DNA of 53,481 nucleotides from Chitinophagales bacterium (lineage in GTDB: Bacteria; Bacteroidota; Bacteroidia; Chitinophagales; Chitinophagaceae). Positions 42,279-51,359 of the stretch are shown here, one piece after another. How positions within the stretch are numbered: the first letter of the stretch is position 1; each line of letters opens with the position of its first letter. Under the pieces are notes generated by a model. That model searched no databases, had not been told where the DNA came from, and worked only from the letters and a program-made list of their open reading frames with translations. A program made the position numbers and the translations under genes. Where the stretch lies: positions 1 through 53,481 of the forward strand of contig JANXQO010000152.1 of assembly GCA_025353485.1 (NCBI GenBank), written 5' to 3'.

Positions 42279-42315
42279 CTTCCCACTCCTTCAGGAGAGG
42301 AATAAGGGTGAGGTT
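42279..42315. repeat. CCTCACCC-type palindromic repeat upstream of the DinB gene
   Basis: On the minus strand AACCTCACCCTTATTCCTCT is followed by CCTGAAGGAGTGGGAAG. It ends 12 bases before a -7 word of the downstream gene and occupies its -33 region. A forced upstream reading of the DinB frame would translate it, which I reject. Confidence 0.65.
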
Positions 42316-42326
42316 AAAAGAATTAT

Positions 42327-42334
42327 TACATTTG
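42327..42334 (+). promoter_or_regulatory. Candidate -7 element (TACATTTG) for the DinB-like gene
   Basis: Perfect TAnnTTTG word ending 18 bases before the ATG at 42352; supports that ATG as the start rather than an earlier in-frame one at 42238. Confidence 0.45.
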
Positions 42335-42351
42335 AATATAACTGCCCCGCC

Positions 42352-42864
42352 ATGAATACAAAATATATAATTGAAGAATTAAAAAGAAACAAAATTGTTT
42401 TTAATGATATTTTAGAAAATCTTGAGAAGGAAGTTTATTTGTGGAAACCATCTCCTGAAAAATGGTGTATGTTAGAAGTTGTATGTCATTTGTATGATGA
42501 AGAGCGGGAAGACTTTAGGGCAAGAGTGAAGCTAACATTAGAGAACCCTGAAATGCCTGCCAATCCTATAGATCCCGTTAGTTGGGTAAACAGCAGAAAA
42601 TATATAGAACAGGATTACAACAATGTTTTACAAAGATTTTTATTGGAAAGAGATATTTCTGTTGCATGGCTAAATGATCTTAAAAATGCTAAATGGGATA
42701 ATGTATACAAACATCCTTTGCTGGGAGATATTACTGCAGAAATGTTTTTATCAGGCTGGCTGGCTCACGACTATTTGCACATAAAACAAATCACAAAAAT
42801 AAAATACGATTATTTTAAAGAGATGTCCGGAGATAAAATTTTTTATGCAGGGGAGTGGAAATAA
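42352..42864 (+). CDS. DinB-family four-helix protein
   Basis: A 170-residue DinB-like protein. The metal-binding His residues are expected in MLEVVCHLYDEEREDF and in GWLAHDYLHIKQI. Trp-rich positions (LWKPSPEKWCMLEV) match the DinB-2 subgroup of Bacteroidota, which have a conserved WxPxxxxWS-like motif; here the second Trp is followed by Cys. The start at 42352 (MNTKYIIEELKRN) is chosen because the 38 preceding codons only translate a repeat. The enzymatic role is unknown; a thiol transferase is plausible. Neighbours are unrelated. Confidence 0.85.
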   Translation: MNTKYIIEELKRNKIVFNDILENLEKEVYLWKPSPEKWCMLEVVCHLYDEEREDFRARVKLTLENPEMPANPIDPVSWVNSRKYIEQDYNNVLQRFLLERDISVAWLNDLKNAKWDNVYKHPLLGDITAEMFLSGWLAHDYLHIKQITKIKYDYFKEMSGDKIFYAGEWK

Positions 42865-42938
42865 GAAGTCAGTTTATAGTTTGTAGTTAATAGTTCTTAT
42901 TCTTACCTGAAGATTGTAGCTTGTTTCTTGCAGTTTCC

Positions 42939-43904
42939 CTAATGCTCTCTGTTTATTAAATATTCCGCTAATGCCATCAAAGGTTTTTTTCTTGCAGAGA
43001 GAACAGCAATTTCTTCAATGTGATGCATGGCAACTTTGTAATATTTATCTTTTAATTCTTTTGCCCAGGCATCAGCTTTAGTGTCTTTATAAATTTGTAA
43101 AACCTTTTCAACTTTAGAAATTTCATTGCCTTTATTCAGATCAGCCAATTCTTTCAATTGCTCTGCTGTAGCCACTTCCATGGCATGTATAGATAAAAAT
43201 GTTTTTTTATTGGAAAGAATATCTCCGCCGGTTTGTTTGCCAAATTTTTCCGGATCACCAAAGGCATCTAAAAAATCATCCTGTACCTGGAAGGCAATTC
43301 CAAGGTTCTTCCCAAACTCATATAAATGTTGTTGATTGCCTTCGCCGGCACCTCCCAAAATAGCACCAAGCTGTAAACTTGCTGCCAGCGCTACTGACGT
43401 TTTTAATTCTATCATGTTCACATATTCATCAAAACTTATTTTTTCTCTTTTCTCAAAATCCATATCAAGCTGCTGACCTTCGCAAACTTCCTTTGCAGTT
43501 TTATTAAAGAGCCTTATCACTTTTTGCAAACACTCTTTATTTATTTTATTTACATAATCATACGCCACTACCAGCATTACATCACCTGCAAGTAAAGCAG
43601 TTGCCTCGCCATATTTATGGTGAACCGTTTCCATTCCACGGCGCAATGGAGCTTTGTCCATAATGTCATCATGTATCAAAGTAAAATTGTGAAACAATTC
43701 AATGGCAGTAGCCACGTGCCATGTATCAGGATTTATTTTGTTCACCAGTTCATTACCCATCAAACACATAACAGGCCTTATTCTTTTACCTCCTAAGGAT
43801 AAAATATATTGTGAGGGGTCATACAAAGAAACAGGAGCATTTGGGAAATGCCTTATATTAAATTTTTCTTCAAAGAGAATAGATAGTTCCTGGAATGAAT
43901 ACAC
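42939..43904 (-). CDS. Trans-polyprenyl diphosphate synthase (FPP/GGPP type)
   Basis: Condenses isopentenyl diphosphate with an allylic diphosphate to make isoprenoid chains. The first Asp-rich motif is Asp79-Asp80-Ile-Met-Asp83 and the second Asp209-Asp210-Phe-Leu-Asp213. GGKRIRP (38-44) and QLDMDFE are also present. The residue five before the first motif is Phe74, and the motif has no two-residue insertion. This fits a medium chain-length product such as geranylgeranyl diphosphate, but the exact length cannot be read reliably. At 321 residues the length is usual. It lies downstream of rnr, separated by heptamer arrays. Confidence 0.92.
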   Translation of the reverse strand: MYSFQELSILFEEKFNIRHFPNAPVSLYDPSQYILSLGGKRIRPVMCLMGNELVNKINPDTWHVATAIELFHNFTLIHDDIMDKAPLRRGMETVHHKYGEATALLAGDVMLVVAYDYVNKINKECLQKVIRLFNKTAKEVCEGQQLDMDFEKREKISFDEYVNMIELKTSVALAASLQLGAILGGAGEGNQQHLYEFGKNLGIAFQVQDDFLDAFGDPEKFGKQTGGDILSNKKTFLSIHAMEVATAEQLKELADLNKGNEISKVEKVLQIYKDTKADAWAKELKDKYYKVAMHHIEEIAVLSARKKPLMALAEYLINREH

Positions 43905-43913
43905 TTTTATTGA

Positions 43914-44020
43914 GTTACGGGTTATGAGTTGTGGGTTGCGAGTTATCAGTTATCAGTTATCAGAAAGAAAAAGATCATTACTTCCCAGTTACTCATCACT
44001 AATAACTGATCACTTGTTAC
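43914..44020. repeat. Two opposed heptamer word arrays filling the rnr-synthase gap
   Basis: 43914-43962 reads as seven 7-bp units: GTTACGG, GTTATGA, GTTGTGG, GTTGCGA, then GTTATCA three times. From 43986 to 44020 the opposite strand reads GTAACAA, GTGATCA, GTTATTA, GTGATGA, GTAACTG. Almost the whole gap consists of these words in two orientations, so it can fold back on itself. Confidence 0.75.
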
Positions 44021-46006
44021 CTATTTTTTATGTTTCATTTTTTTAGTCTTCACTTTTGGTGTTTCGCCTTCAGGTTTTAATACCCATTCATAATCTAATT
44101 GCCGCTTGGTAAGATTTGCTGCTACAACTTTTATAGTAATAATATCTCCCATTCTAAATTTTCTGCCGCTTCGCAATCCTACCAGGGCATACTCTGTTTC
44201 GTTCAATCTAAAATCATCATACTCTGAAAGATCTCTTACTGAAACAAGTCCTTCACATTTCTGAGCAACTGTTTCAACCCAAAAACCAAATGATGATACA
44301 CCATTTATTACACCTTCAAATTCTTCTCCCAAAAAGTTTTGCATGTACTCAACCTGTTTGTATTTATTGGCTGCTCTTTCTGCTTCCATAGCCGCACGTT
44401 CTTTTTCACTACAGTGCTTACATTTCTCTTCCATCTTTTTATCAGGATGAACATTCTTTTCAAGAATTTCTTCAAGAACACGATGCACTAAAATATCAGG
44501 ATAACGGCGAATGGGTGAAGTGAAATGACAATAATGTTCAAAGCCCAAACCATAGTGGCCAATATTTTCAGAAGTATAAATTGCTTTTGCCATTGTGCGT
44601 ATACCGAGTTGCTCTAACACATGCTGCTCGGGCCTTCCCTGCACATCTTTCAACATCTGATTAAACGATGCAGCCACTGCAGCTTCATCGTCCAGGTCGA
44701 ATTTGTAACCAAACTTTCTTGCAAAAGCTACAAACGGTTTTAGCTTTTCATCATCCGGTTTATCATGAATGCGGTAGGGAAAAGGGATAGGTTTTTTATT
44801 CACCTTTATTTTTGAAACATGCTCCGCAACTTTTCTGTTGGCAAGCAGCATAAATTCTTCAATTAGCTGGTGTGCTTCTTTACTTTCTTTTACAACCATA
44901 CCAATGGGTTTTCCATTTTCATCCAACGTAAAACGAACTTCTGTTGAAGAAAAATTGATGGCTCCATCTTTAAACCGTTGTTTGCGAAATTGCTGTGCAA
45001 GATCATTAAGCAATAAAATTTCCTGCAGATGATCGCCTTGTTTCTTTTCAATTATTTCCTGCACATCTTCGTAAGTAAACCGTCTATCGGAATGAATAAT
45101 TGTTTTGCCCAGCCAGTAATTTTTTACTTCCGATTTATTATTTATCTGGAACATTACAGAGAAAGTAAATTTATCTTCATTGGGTCTTAAGGAACACAAT
45201 TCGTTGGAAATTTTTTCCGGTAACATGGGGTTAACCCTATCCGGCAAATATACGCTGGTGGCTCTGTCATAAGCATTCTCATCAAGTGCAGAACCAGGTT
45301 TTACAAAATGACTTACATCTGCAATATGCACTCCGATCTCATAATTATCATTCTTTAACTTTCTTATTGAAATAGCGTCATCAAAATCTTTTGCATCTAC
45401 AGGATCAATAGTGAAAGTTAGAATTTTACGGCAATCTTTTCTCGAAAAAATCTCGTCATTAACAACTTCTTTCAGGGTTGCTGTTTCTTCTAAAACTTCT
45501 TTACTAAATTCTAAAGGAAATCCCCGCTCAATTAAAATCTCTTTCATCGCCATGTCATTCACATCAGTGGCTTTTAAAACTGTCACTACTTCACCTTCAG
45601 GTTTTTTATCTCCATCGGCCCAGTTTATTATTCTAACAATAACCCTGTCTTTATCTTTTGAGCCATTCAGATTTTTTAAACTCACATAAAAATCAGGCAT
45701 TGGCTTTTGGCTGTCGGGAGTAAAAAAGGCAAAGCTGTCGCTGATTTCTATATTCCCCATAAACTCAATTTGCTTTCGTTCAATAACCTCTTCCACTTTT
45801 CCTTCAAGCCGTTTGCCATTGGTTTCTTTTATGCTGATGCGTACTGTATCGCCATGAAAGGCTTTGCCAAAATCGTGTGGCCTGATAAAAATATCTTTTT
45901 CAACACCTTCAACAATTACATAACCAATTCCTGAGCGTGTTATGTCCAACTTACCTTTTACTGATTTAATTTTATTTTTAAAATCTTTACCCTTTTTTTT
46001 ACTCAT
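44021..46006 (-). CDS. rnr: Ribonuclease R (RNase II/RNB family exoribonuclease)
   Basis: Processive 3'-5' exoribonuclease that degrades structured RNA. A cold-shock-like domain (about 10-65, GKLDITRSGIGYVIVEG) and a second one precede the RNB core. The core opens with TFTIDPVDAKDFDDAISI, whose Asp residues bind the catalytic metals, and includes HFTSPIRRYPDILVHR. The S1 domain lies near 565-645 (FEGVINGVSSFGFWVE). The tail is Lys-rich. At 661 residues it lacks the N-terminal helix-turn-helix of the longer E. coli enzyme (813), as is common in Bacteroidota. It is divergent from the MFS gene. Confidence 0.95.
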   Translation of the reverse strand: MSKKKGKDFKNKIKSVKGKLDITRSGIGYVIVEGVEKDIFIRPHDFGKAFHGDTVRISIKETNGKRLEGKVEEVIERKQIEFMGNIEISDSFAFFTPDSQKPMPDFYVSLKNLNGSKDKDRVIVRIINWADGDKKPEGEVVTVLKATDVNDMAMKEILIERGFPLEFSKEVLEETATLKEVVNDEIFSRKDCRKILTFTIDPVDAKDFDDAISIRKLKNDNYEIGVHIADVSHFVKPGSALDENAYDRATSVYLPDRVNPMLPEKISNELCSLRPNEDKFTFSVMFQINNKSEVKNYWLGKTIIHSDRRFTYEDVQEIIEKKQGDHLQEILLLNDLAQQFRKQRFKDGAINFSSTEVRFTLDENGKPIGMVVKESKEAHQLIEEFMLLANRKVAEHVSKIKVNKKPIPFPYRIHDKPDDEKLKPFVAFARKFGYKFDLDDEAAVAASFNQMLKDVQGRPEQHVLEQLGIRTMAKAIYTSENIGHYGLGFEHYCHFTSPIRRYPDILVHRVLEEILEKNVHPDKKMEEKCKHCSEKERAAMEAERAANKYKQVEYMQNFLGEEFEGVINGVSSFGFWVETVAQKCEGLVSVRDLSEYDDFRLNETEYALVGLRSGRKFRMGDIITIKVVAANLTKRQLDYEWVLKPEGETPKVKTKKMKHKK

Positions 46007-46039
46007 TAATCTTCCGCTTTTATATGTGAATGTACAAAT

Positions 46040-46060
46040 TTAGTCATTAGTCATTAGTCA
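46040..46060. repeat. Heptamer array (TTAGTCA)x3 upstream of rnr
   Basis: Three exact 7-bp units ending 34 bases before the rnr ATG (minus strand), in the divergent rnr-MFS spacer (46007-46156). Confidence 0.75.
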
Positions 46061-46156
46061 ATAAGCCAATACACTTTCTATCAAATAGTATTCTCACTTA
46101 CTGACCGGTGATCAAATGACGTGTCATGAATTGAGACTTCGTACATTTAAATATTA

Positions 46157-47353
46157 ATGAAAACAAAAATAATTACCCGTACTATCTGGGTACTTTCTCT
46201 GGTAAGTCTTTTTACTGATGTGGCAAGTGAAATGCTTTATCCTGTGATGCCTGTTTTTTTGAGAAGTATTGGATTTTCGTTTGTGCTTATTGGTGTGCTG
46301 GAAGGATTTGCAGAAGCTGTAGCCGGATTGAGCAAAGGTTATTTTGGAAAGAAGAGCGATGTTACAGGAAAACGTTTGCCATTTGTACAACTGGGCTATG
46401 CATTAAGCGCTATCTCAAAACCGATGATGGCAGTTTTTATTTACCCGTTGTGGATATTTTTTGCCAGAACAATTGACAGGCTGGGCAAGGGGATAAGAAC
46501 AGGAGCAAGAGATGCAATGTTAAGTGATGAATGCCTGAAAGAAAATAAAGGAAAGGTTTTTGGCTTTCACCGCAGCATGGATACAATGGGCGCTGTGCTT
46601 GGCCCTGCGATAGCTTTGCTATATTTATATTATTACCCGGCAAACTATAAAACGCTTTTTATAATTGCATTTTTTCCGGGAGCGATTGCAATACTTTTTA
46701 CACTTTTTATAAAAGAGAAAAAAAGACAACCCAATAAAGAGGTTCCAAAAGAAAAGAGGAATTTCTTAGTTATTTTTTCTTACTGGAAAAATAGTCCTAA
46801 GGAATATAAAAGGTTGCTGACCGGGTTGCTGCTATTTGCTGCATTCAACAGCTCGGATGTTTTTTTATTATTAAGAATGAAAGAAAGCGGGTTGGCTGAT
46901 ACAGCGGTAATTGGCGTTTATATTTTTTATAATCTTGCCTTTGCATTGCTTGCATACCCTGTAGGGATTCTTGCAGATAAGCTTGGATTAAAAAAAGTAT
47001 TTCTTGCCGGGTTATTCGTCTTTGCAATTGTATATTCAGGTTTTGCTGTTAACAACAATTTCGTTATTTTTTTTGTATTATTTTTTTTATATGGCTTGTA
47101 TGCAGCAGCTACAGAAGGCATTTCCAAAGCATGGATTAGTAATATTGTAAACAAAGATGAAACAGCCACAGCCATTGGAACTTACTCAGGCTTACAAAGC
47201 ATTTGCACCCTGCTTGCCAGTAGCCTCACAGGTTTTTTATGGTTTAGATTTGGATCAGTTACAACATTTACGATCACAGCTTCTGTAACACTTTTAGTAA
47301 TTTTATATTTAGTCCAGGCCCCCTCTAAATCTCCCCCGATAGGGGAGACTTGA
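46157..47353 (+). CDS. Major facilitator superfamily transporter
   Basis: A 398-residue inner-membrane transporter with 12 predicted helices. The family loop between helices 2 and 3 is present (GLSKGYFGKKSDVTGKR), as are the helix 4 segment DRLGKGIRTGARDAMLSDE and the matching second-half loop GILADKLGLKK. The RTGARDA motif resembles a subgroup annotated as drug or unknown-substrate efflux in Bacteroidota. The final residues (APSKSPPIGET) are encoded by an inserted GCCCCCT-type repeat and are probably not functional. It is divergent from rnr and is followed closely by a small conserved gene. Confidence 0.9.
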   Translation: MKTKIITRTIWVLSLVSLFTDVASEMLYPVMPVFLRSIGFSFVLIGVLEGFAEAVAGLSKGYFGKKSDVTGKRLPFVQLGYALSAISKPMMAVFIYPLWIFFARTIDRLGKGIRTGARDAMLSDECLKENKGKVFGFHRSMDTMGAVLGPAIALLYLYYYPANYKTLFIIAFFPGAIAILFTLFIKEKKRQPNKEVPKEKRNFLVIFSYWKNSPKEYKRLLTGLLLFAAFNSSDVFLLLRMKESGLADTAVIGVYIFYNLAFALLAYPVGILADKLGLKKVFLAGLFVFAIVYSGFAVNNNFVIFFVLFFLYGLYAAATEGISKAWISNIVNKDETATAIGTYSGLQSICTLLASSLTGFLWFRFGSVTTFTITASVTLLVILYLVQAPSKSPPIGET

Positions 47354-47354
47354 G
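47318..47354. repeat. GCCCCCT...GGGGAGACTTGAG repeat encoding the end of the MFS gene
   Basis: GCCCCCTCTAAATCTCC then CCCGATAGGGGAGACTTGAG: matching gene-end element of the copy at 26421-26456. It gives the MFS protein its last 11 residues and TGA stop. Both copies meet their host gene in the frame GCC CCC. Confidence 0.7.
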
Positions 47355-47395
47355 AAAAACTATTTTAATTGTGTGTTTAATAAATTCTATTTGTT

Positions 47396-49134
<1,739 letters not shown>

Positions 49135-49139
49135 TTTGG

Positions 49140-50219
49140 TTATACATTCAGCAAATCCTTTTCTTCCTGCAATCTCTGCAACAGTGTAACCTGATTTTTT
49201 GCCCTTATATAATTTTGCCCTTCGTATTTTGCTCCATAATAAATATCATCATTTAAATGATCAGTGATGAACCGGATAGCCTGCATGTATATCATGAATT
49301 TTCCTGCATAAAGAAAATATTTTTTTTCAGTTGTGGTTAATTCCCCTGCCATTTCACTTTCATATCCATTTACTATCGCTTCATAAAAATCTTTTCTAAC
49401 TTCAATTTTGCTGAAATCACTTTCATCTTCGGTAACCGGTGAAAGATATGTTCTCATCATATCTCCGGCATCACTTATAAAATACCCCGGCATTACAGTA
49501 TCAAGATCAATAACACAAATACCTTTATCTTCTTCATTAAATAATACATTACTTATTTTGGTATCGTGATGTGTAACACGAATCTTAAATTCAGGGTTCA
49601 ATTTTATTTTTTCAAATTCGTCAACAATATTTTTTTGCTGATGAATAAAGTTGAGAACGTCTTTTGATTTTTCAATCTTCTCTTTTTTTCCCTTTTGTAT
49701 TGCTATCTGAAAATGTTTGTAACGAAAGGATAGATCATGAAAATGAGGCAAAGTAATTTTTAATTTGGAAGCATCAAGCCCGGATAAAACGTTAGTAAAC
49801 TTTGCAAACTGTTTCGCTGCTTCATAAGCCTGCTCAGGCTTTTGCACAACATCAATAGAGTGAGAATTTTTTATAAAGGGAAACATTCTGAAATAGCCAT
49901 CATCCGTTTTCACAATGTCATTCCCATCTTTTGTTTGCAATGGAGATGTAAATAAATATTTTTTTCCAGGTGTCTGGCCACTAAAAGTGGCCTGACACCT
50001 TTGAAGATAATCTGCAATCAACCGGATATTAAAAGCAATATCCTCCGGAGATTTAAAAACATTTTGATTGATCCGTTGCAGAATAAATTTTTTCTCATAA
50101 CTTTTATTCTCAACGATCCAGGTATTATTAATCAGACCATTGCCAAAGGATAGCGCAGAATAATTTTCAATTCCAAATTTTTTAAGTACTCCGTCCAATT
50201 GCATTGTTTCTAAATTCAA
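49140..50219 (-). CDS. Aminoglycoside-phosphotransferase-fold kinase, N-acetylhexosamine kinase-like
   Basis: A 359-residue small-molecule kinase of the APH fold. The catalytic loop is RVTHHDTKISNVLFN (Asp and Asn) and the metal-binding motif is CVIDLDTVMPGYF with DAGDMMRTYL after it. The opening LSFGNGLINNTWIV is the nucleotide-binding loop seen in N-acetylhexosamine 1-kinases. Position opposite a GH109-like gene fits phosphorylation of a released amino sugar, but this is inference. A 33-nt palindrome is inserted in frame at 49968-50000 and encodes 11 residues (RCQATFSGQTP, residues 74-84) in the N-lobe. Confidence 0.85.
   Translation of the reverse strand: MNLETMQLDGVLKKFGIENYSALSFGNGLINNTWIVENKSYEKKFILQRINQNVFKSPEDIAFNIRLIADYLQRCQATFSGQTPGKKYLFTSPLQTKDGNDIVKTDDGYFRMFPFIKNSHSIDVVQKPEQAYEAAKQFAKFTNVLSGLDASKLKITLPHFHDLSFRYKHFQIAIQKGKKEKIEKSKDVLNFIHQQKNIVDEFEKIKLNPEFKIRVTHHDTKISNVLFNEEDKGICVIDLDTVMPGYFISDAGDMMRTYLSPVTEDESDFSKIEVRKDFYEAIVNGYESEMAGELTTTEKKYFLYAGKFMIYMQAIRFITDHLNDDIYYGAKYEGQNYIRAKNQVTLLQRLQEEKDLLNV
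49968..50000. repeat. 33-nt imperfect palindrome inside the kinase gene (copy 2 of a two-copy family)
   Basis: Arms AGGTGTCTGGCCACT and AGTGGCCTGACACCT with a 3-base centre and one mismatched pair at the same place as in copy 1 (25853-25885). Two other stem pairs differ from copy 1 by changes on both sides (A-T to G-C and A-T to C-G). The length, 33, keeps the reading frame. Confidence 0.85.
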
Positions 50220-50244
50220 TTTGTACGTGTAGGATCAAAGAGTA

Positions 50245-50272
50245 TCTCACGTTTATCGTCTCACGTTTCACG
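50245..50272. repeat. Heptamer array (TCTCACG, TTTATCG, TCTCACG, TTTCACG)
   Basis: Four 7-bp units, also readable as two 14-bp units with two differences, in the gap between the ferritin-like gene and the kinase gene and 26 bases upstream of the kinase ATG. Confidence 0.65.
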
Positions 50273-50277
50273 ATTAT

Positions 50278-50595
50278 TTATTCTTCAATTTTATCTTCAG
50301 CCTTCTCTGCATTCTCAACAATATCTCCTGCTTTAAATAAAACATTTTTCAGTATGGTGCGCCAGTTATCTTTTTTTCTTGCTAAAAATTCCAGGTCCAT
50401 ACTAAAGTGGATGAACTCTTCGTTTTGTGCATGTTCCATAATTGCTTTTGCGTCCTCATCTTTTTCAACACTTATCCGCTGCTCATACCAGTTAATGGCA
50501 TCTGCTTCTTCAATAAGTGATGTGATCATGCGTGCAAATGTTCTTGTTTTCTGGGATAGTTCGCCCGCCGGCTCGTGGTATTGTTCTGTTGGCAT
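50278..50595 (-). CDS. Encapsulated-ferritin-like protein without a neighbouring encapsulin
   Basis: A 105-residue two-helix protein of the EncFtn family, which forms ring-shaped decamers with a ferroxidase centre. The start YHEPAGELSQKTR matches the family. SLIEEADAINWYEQR carries Glu29/Glu30 and Trp36, and HAQNEEFIHFSM carries Glu59/Glu60 and His63. These correspond to the Glu, Glu, His iron ligands and nearby Trp of known EncFtn. The end is Asp/Glu/Lys-rich (NAEKAEDKIEE) and shows no encapsulin-targeting peptide (LTVGSL-like). No encapsulin shell gene is next to it. Iron oxidation is likely from the conserved ligands; encapsulation is not supported. Confidence 0.85.
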   Translation of the reverse strand: MPTEQYHEPAGELSQKTRTFARMITSLIEEADAINWYEQRISVEKDEDAKAIMEHAQNEEFIHFSMDLEFLARKKDNWRTILKNVLFKAGDIVENAEKAEDKIEE

Positions 50596-50694
50596 ATAAA
50601 TATTTTTTTGATGAAGATAAAATATAATCCCTTAGAAAAAATAATAGAATATAATTTATTCAACGAAATATATCGTATTTTAAATTTCATCCTC

Positions 50695-50702
50695 TATATT
50701 TG
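50695..50702 (+). promoter_or_regulatory. Candidate -7 element (TATATTTG) for the Cys-rich gene pair
   Basis: Perfect TAnnTTTG word 42 bases before the ATG at 50744, in the AT-rich divergent spacer shared with the ferritin-like gene. Confidence 0.4.
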
Positions 50703-50743
50703 ATAATAGAAATAAAATAGAATAAATAATTATACATGAAATA

Positions 50744-51127
50744 ATGAAGTTTGCTGCAATTATATCAGGATTAATTTTTGTGTGTTTAGTAATGCAACCA
50801 GTACTTACTCATTGGAACATAGCCAATGCCTGTGGCGGCGCTACTAATGCAAAGTGCTGCAATAAAAGTAAAATGCACAATGATAAAATACACAATGAAA
50901 AATGCAGCAACAGTAAATCTGAAAAACAAAACACTGAAAACCCATGTGAAGGCTGCAATCCTTTATTATGTTATGTAATGTGTGTGTATATTATTCCGGA
51001 ACAGCCATCTCCGGGTTTACCTGCTTTAGCATTGAAGAGTGAAAATACAAATGAGTTAAATAATTTTTTACTTCCTGATTATCACCCTGATTGCTGGCAC
51101 CCGCCTGAATTATTTCTACTTCTTTAA
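50744..51127 (+). CDS. Secreted Cys/His-rich protein, possible metal binder
   Basis: A 127-residue protein with a signal peptide (residues 1-28, ending near ANACGG) and a Cys/His-rich, Asn/Lys-rich body: CGGATNAKCCNKSKMHNDK, IHNEKC, NPCEGCNPLLCYVMC. Eleven Cys and several His in a short exported protein suggest binding of a soft metal such as copper or structural disulfides. The hydrophobic CNPLLCYVMCVYIIP could be a membrane segment. It is followed 32 bases later by another tiny Cys-rich secreted peptide, presumably in one transcript. I know no characterised homologue. Confidence 0.7.
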   Translation: MKFAAIISGLIFVCLVMQPVLTHWNIANACGGATNAKCCNKSKMHNDKIHNEKCSNSKSEKQNTENPCEGCNPLLCYVMCVYIIPEQPSPGLPALALKSENTNELNNFLLPDYHPDCWHPPELFLLL

Positions 51128-51159
51128 ACAACAATTTTTTAAAATTTAAATTTACTATT

Positions 51160-51342
51160 ATGAAAAAAATATTTTTCGGCATACTTGCCTCCATGCTGCT
51201 TACAAGCGGAGTGTATGCAGGTAAAGGCAAAAAGGATCGCTTAAAAAAAGCATCCAAAACCGAAACATGTACAAAAGCAAATTGTCCCAAGTCAGCAAAT
51301 TGCCAACCGGCAAATTGTGTGAACATGGCATGTTGTAAATAA
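51160..51342 (+). CDS. Tiny secreted Cys-rich peptide
   Basis: A 60-residue precursor. The signal peptide (residues 1-20, LTSGVYAG) is followed by a basic linker (KGKKDRLKKASK) and a 25-residue tail with regularly spaced Cys: TCTKANCPKSANCQPANC, then VNMACCK. Three Asn-Cys units (KANC, SANC, PANC) spaced about 5-6 residues apart suggest internal duplication and a metallothionein-like or disulfide-rich mature peptide of about 40 residues. It is followed by a strong terminator. Function unknown; metal buffering is a guess supported by the Cys-rich neighbour. Confidence 0.72.
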   Translation: MKKIFFGILASMLLTSGVYAGKGKKDRLKKASKTETCTKANCPKSANCQPANCVNMACCK

Positions 51343-51359
51343 GCTTACAGGTAAATGTA

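Noticed and set aside
42238-42351. 38-codon upstream extension of the DinB-like gene
   Set aside because: It translates a palindromic repeat and a -7 word; conserved DinB sequence starts at 42352.
46116-46127. ATGAC-GT-GTCAT inverted repeat as an operator upstream of the MFS gene
   Set aside because: Only 5-bp arms and no matching second site; not better than chance in this base composition.
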